Position numbers and translations under genes: made by a program. From an uncultured Oscillospiraceae bacterium (GTDB lineage: Bacteria; Bacillota; Clostridia; Oscillospirales; Oscillospiraceae): DNA of 7,597 nt. The notes beneath the pieces are model-generated. The model had not been told where the DNA came from and did no database searches. It saw only the letters and a list, made by a program, of their open reading frames with translations. Below, piece by piece: positions 1 through 6,110 of this stretch (its first letter is position 1; every line of letters begins with the position of its first letter). Location: the NCBI GenBank assembly GCA_937915075.1, contig CALDMA010000026.1, forward strand, positions 1 through 7,597, written 5' to 3'.

Positions 1-240
1 GTTCTTCTTCGCTTCCTTTTCGCGCTTGCCCTGTTCAAAGCGGAACTTGCCGTAATCCATGAGCTTGCACACGGGGGGCGTAGCCTGCGGGGAGATCTTG
101 ACGAGGTCAAGCCCCTGCTCGTCGGCGATCCGCTGCGCCTGGGCGGCAGACATGATGCCGAGCTGCTCACCGGTGGAACCGATCAGACGGATCTCGCTGT
201 CTCGAATGTCCTCATTGAGCTGATGCACATCCTTGCTAAT
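1..240 (-). CDS. infC: Translation initiation factor IF-3, N-terminal 80 codons (runs off the window)
   Basis: IF-3 binds the 30S subunit, blocks premature 50S joining and checks start-codon choice. The visible 80 residues read like the IF-3 N-terminal domain and the start of the linker. They include LNEDIRDSEIRLIG, LGIMSAAQA, DLVKISPQATPPVCKLMDYG (about residues 52-71) and the basic stretch KFRFEQGKREKEAKK. The rest lies beyond position 1. The start is ATT at 238-240: an in-frame TAA at 256-258 lies just upstream, no ATG or TTG is available, and GGAGGTG (248-254) sits 7 nt before it. A non-AUG AUU start is a known infC trait, used for autoregulation because IF-3 discriminates against it. Later in-frame GTG (codon 5) and ATG (codon 30) would cut into the conserved domain. 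The gene usually heads an infC-rpmI-rplT operon; those genes are not visible here. Confidence 0.95.
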   Translation of the reverse strand, partial: MSKDVHQLNEDIRDSEIRLIGSTGEQLGIMSAAQAQRIADEQGLDLVKISPQATPPVCKLMDYGKFRFEQGKREKEAKKN

Positions 241-247
241 ACCGAAG

Positions 248-254
248 CACCTCC
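248..254 (-). promoter_or_regulatory. infC ribosome binding site that fixes the ATT start
   Basis: GGAGGTG on the minus strand ends 7 nt before ATT at 238-240. An ATG overlaps this site (253-255), but its frame reaches TAG within six codons, so it is not the infC start. Confidence 0.85.
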
Positions 255-255
255 A

Positions 256-399
256 TTAAATGATTTGACCAAACAAAAACGAGCGCAGCCATGCCGCACC
301 CGTACAACAAACGCAAAGCGCCCTCGCGCTTTTTCGATCATTGACCTTCTCGCTTGCGCTAAAGGTGAGAACGGATGCTGCCGCTCTTCTTTGTTTTGC
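256..399 (-). ncRNA. infC leader RNA, probable L20-responsive attenuation leader
   Basis: About 140-160 nt lie between the predicted transcription start (near 399) and the infC Shine-Dalgarno. Visible structures are GAGCGGCAGC at 386-377, which can pair with the terminator arm at 289-281 with one bulged G; a stem ACCTT/AAGGT (366-362 with 348-344); a 7-bp hairpin AAAGCGC/GCGCTTT (332-315); then the terminator at 302-271. In Firmicutes the infC-rpmI-rplT operon is often controlled by an L20-binding leader that terminates when L20 is in excess. The position and the terminator/antiterminator design fit. Identity with the L20 leader family is inferred, not shown by a covariance match. Confidence 0.6.
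271..302 (-). terminator. Attenuator terminator in the infC leader
   Basis: On the minus strand 302-280 folds into a 10-bp stem (CGGGTGCGGC / GCTGCGCTCG, three G-U pairs) with an ATG triloop. TTTTTGTTT follows at 279-271. It lies downstream of the infC promoter and about 30 nt before the start codon, so it would stop transcription before infC. The distal arm can instead pair with the leader's 5' segment (377-386). This layout suggests transcription attenuation. Confidence 0.75.
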
Positions 400-405
400 G
401 TAGGT

Positions 406-434
406 ATGATACCACCTCCGCCGCCGTTTGTCAA
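406..434 (-). promoter_or_regulatory. infC promoter, near-consensus housekeeping type
   Basis: On the minus strand, TTGACA (434-429), a 17-bp spacer and TATCAT (411-406). The -35 is perfect and the -10 matches at five of six positions. Transcription would begin near 399 and run into the infC leader. Confidence 0.85.
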
Positions 435-515
435 CGATAATTTGCGGAAAAATACCGCACGGCGCAGGAAATTTTCCAGTTTTTCGCTCACTCTGCGTTT
501 TTTTGCGCGCCGTGT

Positions 516-544
516 ATAGTTTTTCCGCCGCGCGGAGAAACTAT
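516..544. repeat. 13-bp inverted repeat with 3-nt loop upstream of the 23-aa gene
   Basis: Arms 516-528 (ATAGTTTTTCCGC) and 532-544 (GCGGAGAAACTAT) are complementary at 12 of 13 positions, the other being T-G, around a CGC loop. No T-run follows on either strand, so it is not a plain intrinsic terminator. It lies 36 bp before the small gene at 580 and about 80 bp behind the infC promoter. It could be an operator or a 5'-UTR hairpin. A TATAGT that could act as a plus-strand -10 begins inside the left arm, but there is no recognisable -35 before it. Apart from this repeat I see nothing convincing in 435-560. Confidence 0.7.
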
Positions 545-579
545 CTGCCGTAGCAGAACAAAGGAAAGGAGGCGGGCAC

Positions 580-651
580 ATGAAGGAGAAGAACCAGAAC
601 AAGGAGCAGAACACCAATCAGAATCAGAACCAGAACACCAACCAGCGCTGA
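580..651 (+). CDS. 23-residue Asn/Gln-rich peptide of unknown function
   Basis: ATG at 580 follows AAAGGAGG (566-573) at a 6-7 nt gap, an almost ideal ribosome binding site. The peptide starts MKEKNQNKEQ, continues as alternating Asn and Gln with two Thr, and ends in Arg. Fourteen of 23 residues are Asn or Gln; five are Lys/Arg and three Glu/Met. There is no hydrophobic segment, Cys or Trp, so it should be soluble and disordered. A perfect 15-bp terminator hairpin begins 13 nt after the stop, making this a self-contained unit. I have an impression that similar short NQ-rich peptides occur in Clostridia, but recognise no named family. Chance is the main alternative; the ribosome binding site and terminator argue against it. 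Confidence 0.6.
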   Translation: MKEKNQNKEQNTNQNQNQNTNQR

Positions 652-663
652 GCTTGCATAAGA

Positions 664-710
664 GCGGAAAGGGGACGGTCTCACGCCGTCCCCTTTCCGC
701 GTTTCCTTCC
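664..710 (+). terminator. Terminator of the small NQ-rich peptide gene
   Basis: Perfect 15-bp stem, 664-678 (GCGGAAAGGGGACGG) with 686-700, and a 7-nt loop. It is followed by GTTTCCTTCC, a weak U tract. It lies between the peptide stop and the next promoter at 723, isolating the two units. Confidence 0.8.
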
Positions 711-722
711 GCAAATCTTTTC

Positions 723-751
723 TTGTATTTTCCGGCGAGGTTTTATATAAT
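723..751 (+). promoter_or_regulatory. Promoter of the PF06695-phosphodiesterase-carboxypeptidase operon
   Basis: TTGTAT (723-728), a 17-bp spacer and a perfect TATAAT (746-751). The predicted start is near 758, 27 nt before the first ATG. No other good promoter is seen before 2680, supporting co-transcription of the three genes. Confidence 0.85.
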
Positions 752-784
752 AGGTTCGTTATCATCCAGGAAAGGAAGCGGCGC

Positions 785-1276
785 ATGACAGACGCGATCG
801 TGCAGTGGCTGCTCTCGGCCGGCGAAGGGAAATTCCTTGCGACCGTGCTCATTTCGATGCTGCCGGTCATCGAGCTGCGCGGCGGGCTGCCCGCGGGCGT
901 AGCGATGGGGCTTCCGCTCCGGGAGGCCTTTCTCGCGGCGCTGCTCGGCAACCTGCTTCCCGTTCCGTTCATCATTCTCTTCGCGCGCAGGATCTTTGCG
1001 TGGGTCCGCGCCCATATCCCGCGCCTCGAGCGCTGGGTCGACCGGATCGAGCGGAAAGCCCGGAGCAAGAGTGATAAGGTCGTGCGCTATCAGGCGTGGG
1101 GACTGCTGCTCTTTGTCGCCGTGCCGCTGCCCGGCACGGGCGCGTGGACCGGCGCGCTGATCGCGGCGCTGCTCGATCTGCGGCTCAAGCTCGCCGTGCC
1201 CGCCATCACCGCCGGCGTGTTCCTTGCGGGCATCCTCATTTCACTTCTCACCTACGGAGCTGCTGCGCTGCTATGA
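785..1276 (+). CDS. PF06695/COG2426 small integral membrane protein (putative small multidrug export protein)
   Basis: A 163-residue hydrophobic protein, usual length for the family. Hydrophobic segments lie at about 17-45, 48-68, 104-127 and 135-162, with a basic, polar loop at about 68-102 (RRIFAWVRAHIPRLERWVDR). Family hallmarks are the ELRGGLPAG motif at residues 30-38 and PLPGTGAWTGALIA at about 114-127. The multidrug-export name is traditional; substrate and direction are not established for most members. The start at 785 follows AGGAAAGGAAG with suitable spacing, and the operon promoter is 34 nt upstream. Its stop overlaps the next gene's start (ATGA, 1273-1276), indicating translational coupling. 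The family assignment is firm; a transport role is inference. Confidence 0.9.
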   Translation: MTDAIVQWLLSAGEGKFLATVLISMLPVIELRGGLPAGVAMGLPLREAFLAALLGNLLPVPFIILFARRIFAWVRAHIPRLERWVDRIERKARSKSDKVVRYQAWGLLLFVAVPLPGTGAWTGALIAALLDLRLKLAVPAITAGVFLAGILISLLTYGAAALL

Positions 1277-1749
1277 AAATTCTTGTTTTTTCCGACTCCC
1301 ACGGCAATGAGGACAACATGGTCCGCGCCGTGGAGCGGGAGCGTCCCTCCACGCTCGACGCCATCGTACACCTCGGCGATGGCTGGCGCGACGCAGAGGC
1401 GCTGCACCGCCTGTATCCCCGCATCCCGCTCGAGCAGGTGCCGGGCAACTGCGACCTCGGCTGCTTTGAGGAGAGCGAGCGCGTCGTCTTTTTCGGCGAC
1501 TGCCGTGTGCTTCTCTGCCACGGGCACACGCTGGGCGTGAAGTCCTCGCTGCTGCGCGCGTCCTACGAGGCGCGGGAGCGCGGCGCGCGGGCGCTGCTCT
1601 ACGGGCACACGCACATTCCGTACATCGACTACCACGACGGGCTGTGGCTCGTCAATCCCGGCAGCATCGGCGACTGGCGCCGCCCGTCCTACGGGGTGCT
1701 GACGGTCGAGGGAGACAAGCTCTCCCCCGCCAATTTTACCCTGGAATGA
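1273..1749 (+). CDS. YfcE/MJ0936-type metallophosphodiesterase
   Basis: A 158-residue calcineurin-like phosphoesterase of the Metallophos_2 class: cytoplasmic, dimetal-dependent, cleaving phosphodiesters. The physiological substrate is generally unknown for YfcE homologues. Metal-binding motifs appear in order: DSHG (Asp8, His10), GD (Asp36), GNCD (Asn59), CHGH (His83) and GHTH (His112, His114). The conserved NPGS follows at 128-131. All ligands are present, so the enzyme should be active. ATG at 1273 is chosen because FSDSHG must lie near the N-terminus in this family and because it forms an ATGA overlap with the upstream stop. The open frame extends upstream to 1096, but that part is an out-of-frame shadow of the membrane protein. 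The next gene begins 25 nt downstream. Confidence 0.92.
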   Translation: MKILVFSDSHGNEDNMVRAVERERPSTLDAIVHLGDGWRDAEALHRLYPRIPLEQVPGNCDLGCFEESERVVFFGDCRVLLCHGHTLGVKSSLLRASYEARERGARALLYGHTHIPYIDYHDGLWLVNPGSIGDWRRPSYGVLTVEGDKLSPANFTLE

Positions 1750-1774
1750 AAATGAATCAGGAGATGACCCTACC

Positions 1775-2680
1775 ATGCCCTCCGAACCCTTGATCGCGCT
1801 TGCGCTGAGCCTGCTCATCAGCCTTGTTCCCTTTCTGCCGGCGGCGGAAAAATCCGCGCCCGGGGAGGAGCCCGCCCCCGCCGTTGAGGAGCAGCCCTCC
1901 CTCAGCGAGGAGCAGCTTGCCGCGCTCGCGCAGACGCCCGCCTCGTGGTTCGACGAGCCGGCCCTGCTGGACGCGCTCTCAAAGCTGCCGCACTACGACG
2001 AGACCCGCGCGCAGCGCTACCTTGCCTACCGCACCAATGGCACCTGGACGCTCGAGCAGGTGCTGCGCATCGTGAACACGGACAACGACCTGCCGCGCTT
2101 CACCGCCGCGGTGGACGCGGATCTGAACGACGGCGACCTCATTCTGGTCAACAAGTACAGCCGTCTCGCGAGCGACTATGTGCCGGAGGACCTTGTGACG
2201 GTCGAGCCTGCCTACTCCAACGGAGGTATGCTCAAGAGCGAGGTCAACGACGCCTTCTGTGACCTGGTCGAGGCCATGTGGGCGGAGGCCGGGCTGCACC
2301 TTGTCAACGCCTCGCCCTACCGCAGCTATTCGCTCCAGAGCAGTCTGTACGCGCGCTACACGGCGCGCGACGGCGCCGCCGCGGCCGACCGCTACTCGGC
2401 CCGTCCCGGCTACAGCGAGCATCAGACCGGCCTTGCGCTGGACGTCATCGCCCCCGGCGGCACGCTCAACGGCTTCAAGAACACCCAGCAGTTCGTCTGG
2501 ATGCGCGACAACGCTCACCGCTTCGGTTTCATCCTGCGCTACGGCGACGGCATGGAGTACATCACCGGCTACAAGTTCGAGCCCTGGCACTATCGCTATG
2601 TCGGCGTCGAGGCCGCGACGTTCATCTATGAAAACGGTCTCACGTTCGAGGAATACTACGCCTATTATGTAAAAAAATAA
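1775..2680 (+). CDS. Secreted M15-family D-Ala-D-Ala carboxypeptidase (VanY/LdcB type)
   Basis: A 301-residue zinc peptidase expected to trim the terminal D-Ala (or L,D-peptide) of peptidoglycan stems outside the membrane. Residues 6-23 form a hydrophobic signal segment; an acidic Pro/Glu-rich linker (about 26-45) and a helical N-terminal region (about 47-105) follow. The M15B domain (about 150-285) has YRSY near 182, SxxxGYSEHQTGLALDV at 208-224 (zinc ligands His216 and Asp223) and EPWH at 269-272 (catalytic Glu269, third ligand His272). The catalytic set is complete. ATG 1775 is the only in-frame start before the conserved part; AGGAG at 1759-1763 is 11 nt away, longer than ideal. The signal has no basic residue before its hydrophobic core, so it may act as an uncleaved anchor. 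A role in vancomycin resistance is not implied; no vanHAX genes are present. Confidence 0.92.
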   Translation: MPSEPLIALALSLLISLVPFLPAAEKSAPGEEPAPAVEEQPSLSEEQLAALAQTPASWFDEPALLDALSKLPHYDETRAQRYLAYRTNGTWTLEQVLRIVNTDNDLPRFTAAVDADLNDGDLILVNKYSRLASDYVPEDLVTVEPAYSNGGMLKSEVNDAFCDLVEAMWAEAGLHLVNASPYRSYSLQSSLYARYTARDGAAAADRYSARPGYSEHQTGLALDVIAPGGTLNGFKNTQQFVWMRDNAHRFGFILRYGDGMEYITGYKFEPWHYRYVGVEAATFIYENGLTFEEYYAYYVKK

Positions 2681-2702
2681 GCCGCCCTCCGGCAGCTTTG
2701 CG

Positions 2703-2972
2703 GCAAAAAAGAAACAGCCCCTGACCGCTTTTTCTCTCGCGCGGTCAAGGGCTATTTCTCTGCACTCTTATTATCTAACATCCTTGGTTACCTCTCTTTC
2801 TGCAAAGTCGGCGGCACCGGATAACGCTTGCTCATGGTGTCACTCTCGCTCTATATCAACACCGCAGGAGGCGGTGAGCTCCGTTTATGACGATTCAACA
2901 TTCGAGAGTGTTGGGACCGGTCGTCGGTGCCTTCGGGATCAGCTGTTCATTGGACTCACCCTTTCTTGAGGT
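2703..2972 (-). ncRNA. Stand-alone structured non-coding RNA of about 265 nt, family unassigned
   Basis: A promoter (2979-3007) and a terminator (2704-2753) bracket a stretch with no plausible protein on either strand. Reading the minus strand, ACCTC (2972-2968) can pair with GAGGT (2794-2790) to close the fold. GGCACCG (2931-2925) pairs with CGGTGCC (2819-2813). GACGA (2925-2921) pairs with TCGTC (2893-2889), enclosing CAACA/TGTTG (2913-2909 with 2900-2896). The loop CTCTCG (2908-2903) matches CGAGAG (2848-2843), a possible pseudoknot. CACCGC/GCGGTG (2876-2860) is a local hairpin, and GGTGAG (2960-2955) matches CTCACC (2878-2873). No downstream gene exists on this strand, so it is not a cis riboswitch. 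SRP RNA, RNase P and tmRNA signatures are absent; 6S or raiA RNA are untested possibilities. Confidence 0.6.
2704..2753 (-). terminator. Terminator of the minus-strand RNA, possibly shared with the carboxypeptidase operon
   Basis: Arms 2716-2728 and 2741-2753 pair at 12 of 13 positions around a 12-nt loop. On the minus strand the stem runs into TGTTTCTTTTTT (2715-2704), a good U tract. On the plus strand it is followed only by ATTTCTC, so it may stop the M15 operon less efficiently. Confidence 0.8.
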
Positions 2973-2978
2973 TCTTTT

Positions 2979-3007
2979 ACTATAGCACATCTCCGCGCCC
3001 CGCACAA
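2979..3007 (-). promoter_or_regulatory. Promoter of the minus-strand non-coding RNA
   Basis: On the minus strand TTGTGC (3007-3002), a 17-bp spacer and TATAGT (2984-2979) preceded by TGTGC, giving transcription from about 2972. The first good terminator is at 2753-2704. Confidence 0.7.
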
Positions 3008-3082
3008 GCCGCCGAACGCACGAAAAAGGCGGGGAGAAAACTGTGCAGGGCTCTGAACTTTTTGCTTTCGCGCAGTTTTGTG

Positions 3083-3112
3083 TTGACACAGTAAACCGCG
3101 AAATGATATAGT
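3083..3112 (+). promoter_or_regulatory. Strong plus-strand promoter firing into the glmS terminator
   Basis: A perfect TTGACA (3083-3088), an 18-bp spacer and TATAGT (3107-3112). The expected start is near 3119, only about 28 nt before the terminator stem at 3147. The -35 lies inside the inverted repeat TGTGT-TG-ACACA (3079-3090), which could be an operator. Just upstream is a longer imperfect inverted repeat (3037-3046 with 3070-3079). Confidence 0.75.
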
Positions 3113-3118
3113 GTAAGT

Positions 3119-3186
3119 GTTGTGGGGCCTTTCCCCCAGCAAAAAAGGGAAGCTCCGGCGGCTGCCGGAGCTTCCCTTTTTGTTTT

Positions 3187-3187
<1 letters not shown>
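3119..3187 (+). ncRNA. Candidate small RNA of 65-70 nt ending in the glmS terminator
   Basis: From the predicted start near 3119 the transcript has a short TGGGG/CCCCA hairpin (about 3123-3138), an A6 linker (3141-3146), then the 13-bp hairpin 3147-3176 followed by TTTTTGTTTTT. No start codon with a useful frame fits. It would be antisense to the glmS transcript terminator and could reach the glmS stop codon. Existence rests on the promoter and terminator only. The promoter could instead be weak or serve as a decoy. Confidence 0.45.
3141..3187. terminator. Bidirectional terminator at the glmS 3' end
   Basis: Perfect 13-bp stem, 3147-3159 with 3164-3176, loop GGCT, flanked by A6 (3141-3146) and T5 (3177-3181). 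It therefore has a U tract on either strand. On the minus strand it starts about 6 nt after the glmS stop; on the plus strand it ends the candidate small RNA. Confidence 0.92.
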
Positions 3188-5025
<1,838 letters not shown>

Positions 5026-5058
5026 AAAAAGTTCTCCTTTATGATCTCAAAAGTCTCC

Positions 5059-5100
5059 GCGGAGCGCAAGGCTCCGCCGCAGGGCGCAATACGCCCTGCG
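5059..5100 (-). repeat. Tandem GC-rich hairpins between the glmS ribozyme and the glmS start
   Basis: Two perfect stems sit side by side: 9 bp CGCAGGGCG/CGCCCTGCG (5078-5086 with 5092-5100, 5-nt loop) and 7 bp GCGGAGC/GCTCCGC (5059-5065 with 5071-5077, 5-nt loop). No U tract follows on the minus strand, so they are not a terminator. They lie in the glmS mRNA body 3' of the ribozyme, about 20 nt before the Shine-Dalgarno. They may affect mRNA stability after cleavage; that is inference. Confidence 0.75.
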
Positions 5101-5145
5101 CGATCAAAAGGGGAAACGCACAGAGATTTCACCTTTTCCGTTCCG

Positions 5146-5281
5146 TCACAGCCCCTTTGTTCCGCAGTCACCCGCGTATTTGTCGGCTGTGTGCGCGCTG
5201 GAACCGCACGGGGAGGCATCCGCCGAATATTCGATCACCTCCCGCCTCGTCGTCCTCCGCGAGGGAGGCTCATGGCGCTTT
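5146..5281 (-). ncRNA. glmS self-cleaving ribozyme riboswitch
   Basis: This catalytic RNA uses GlcN6P as cofactor to cleave the glmS mRNA, which is then degraded: product feedback. Conserved blocks appear in order on the minus strand: AAAGCGCC (5281-5274), GACGAGG, then ATCGAATATTCGG, GCGGATGCCTCCC, a P3-like stem CGTGCG/CGCAC, a P4 stem CACAGCC/GGCTGTG (3' arm 5153-5147) and the GGGTGAC of P4.1. By homology, cleavage is just 5' of GCGCC, between 5279 (A-1) and 5278 (G+1). It lies 5' of glmS, ending about 120 nt before the start codon. Exact ends are approximate. All core blocks are intact, so it should be active. Confidence 0.95.
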
Positions 5282-5342
5282 GTCGGTTTTGAGCCGAAAA
5301 CTCCTTTCTTTGTCTGTGCTTTGAAAATGAAATTTATCTCCA

Positions 5343-5359
5343 CCGTCAGGATATGACGG
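5343..5359. repeat. 6-bp inverted repeat in the glmS/DUF421 divergent region
   Basis: CCGTCA (5343-5348) and TGACGG (5354-5359) pair perfectly around GGATA. It lies between two divergent genes, with no T-run beside it. It could be a regulator site, or chance. I find no convincing promoter for either glmS or the DUF421 gene in 5282-5426; a sporulation or alternative sigma-factor promoter is possible. Confidence 0.45.
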
Positions 5360-5377
5360 AGGAAGGCAATAAAATGT

Positions 5378-5389
5378 TCCCGCGCGGGA
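5378..5389. repeat. Perfect 12-bp palindrome TCCCGCGCGGGA
   Basis: A self-complementary 12-mer in the divergent region between glmS and the DUF421 gene, inside a locally AT-rich stretch (AAAATGT to its left, ACAAAATAA to its right). The GC-rich core between AT-rich flanks makes it stand out as a possible dimeric repressor operator. It is 37 bp before the DUF421 start codon. Confidence 0.5.
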
Positions 5390-5426
5390 CAAAATAAGGC
5401 GAAAATTCCTTCCGGGAGGCTCCGTC

Positions 5427-6110
5427 ATGGTCACCGCTTTTGTGCGCACAATCCTTTTATACTTCATCATCATGCTCGGCCTGCGGCTGATGGGCAAGCG
5501 CCAGATCGGCGAGCTGGAGCCGACCGAGCTGGTGCTCACGATGCTCATTTCCGACCTCGCCGCCGTGCCGATGCAGGATTTCGGCATCCCGCTGCTCAAC
5601 GGCGTGGTGCCCATCGTGACGCTGCTCGCGCTGTCGATGCTGCTCTCGTATGGCTGTATGCGCTCCATCCGGCTGCGGCGGCTCGTGTGCGGCAGCCCGA
5701 CCACGCTCATCAAGGACGGCCAATTGCAGCAGGCCGCCATGCGGGCAAACCGCTTCACGCTCGACGAGCTCATCGAGGCGCTGCGCAGCCAGGGCGTGAC
5801 CGACCTCACGACGGTGAAGTACGCCATTTTAGAGACGGACGGGCAGCTCTCCGTGCTGCTCTACCCCGCCGAGCAGCCGGCGACGCCGCGACAGCTTGGG
5901 CGCGCGGTGAAGGACGACCTTTTTCTCCCGCAGGTGCTCATCAACGACGGACGCGTGCTCGACGACGGTCTTTCCTATCGCGGCCTGACGCGCGGCTGGC
6001 TCACGCAGGAGCTTTCCTCGCGCGGCTATCGCAGTCCCTCGGAGGTACTGCTCCTCACCATCGACGACGCGGGCAGGATCCTCTGCGTCGGAAAGGAGGA
6101 GGCAAAATGA
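5427..6110 (+). CDS. DUF421 (YetF-like) membrane protein
   Basis: A 227-residue protein with three hydrophobic segments (about 5-21, 34-50 and 57-77) and a soluble, probably cytoplasmic C-terminal part. The hallmark MGKRQIGELEPTELV lies at 22-36. The tail has the family pattern: SPTTLIKDGQL (90-100), FTLDELIEALRSQGV (110-124) and YAILETDGQLSVLL (132-145). GGGAGG ends 7 nt before ATG 5427. Function is unknown at reaction level; in Bacillus, related DUF421 proteins have been linked to spore membranes and germination properties. The stop overlaps the next start (ATGA, 6107-6110), so the two products are probably made together. The family call is firm; a spore role here is inference. Confidence 0.92.
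   Translation: MVTAFVRTILLYFIIMLGLRLMGKRQIGELEPTELVLTMLISDLAAVPMQDFGIPLLNGVVPIVTLLALSMLLSYGCMRSIRLRRLVCGSPTTLIKDGQLQQAAMRANRFTLDELIEALRSQGVTDLTTVKYAILETDGQLSVLLYPAEQPATPRQLGRAVKDDLFLPQVLINDGRVLDDGLSYRGLTRGWLTQELSSRGYRSPSEVLLLTIDDAGRILCVGKEEAK

Noticed and set aside
515..520. TATAGT as a plus-strand -10 for the 23-residue peptide gene
   Set aside because: The hexamer at the expected -35 distance (TCTGCG) does not resemble TTGACA, and the site overlaps the inverted repeat; not strong enough to call.
183..617. 144-codon minus-strand frame and its 98-codon plus-strand counterpart (223-519)
   Set aside because: They cover the infC start, leader and promoter, have no ribosome binding site and show composition typical of non-coding DNA.
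1096..1272. Upstream extension of the phosphodiesterase frame
   Set aside because: Arg/Ala-rich shadow of the PF06695 gene; the enzyme family starts right before FSDSHG, at 1273.
2770..2800. Nine-codon ORF after AGAGAGG on the minus strand inside the RNA
   Set aside because: ATG at 2779 runs only nine codons to a stop inside the terminator arm, too short to distinguish from chance.
2784..2969. 61-codon plus-strand frame with Cys and Trp
   Set aside because: No ribosome binding site, and it lies antisense to the structured RNA. Composition looks like random reading of non-coding sequence.
2703..2972. Minus-strand RNA as SRP RNA, RNase P RNA, tmRNA or T-box
   Set aside because: The conserved SRP GGAAGGAAGCAG-like loop, the RNase P GAGGAAAGTCC block, tmRNA ends and the T-box GGGTGG block are not seen; no downstream gene exists for a T-box or riboswitch.
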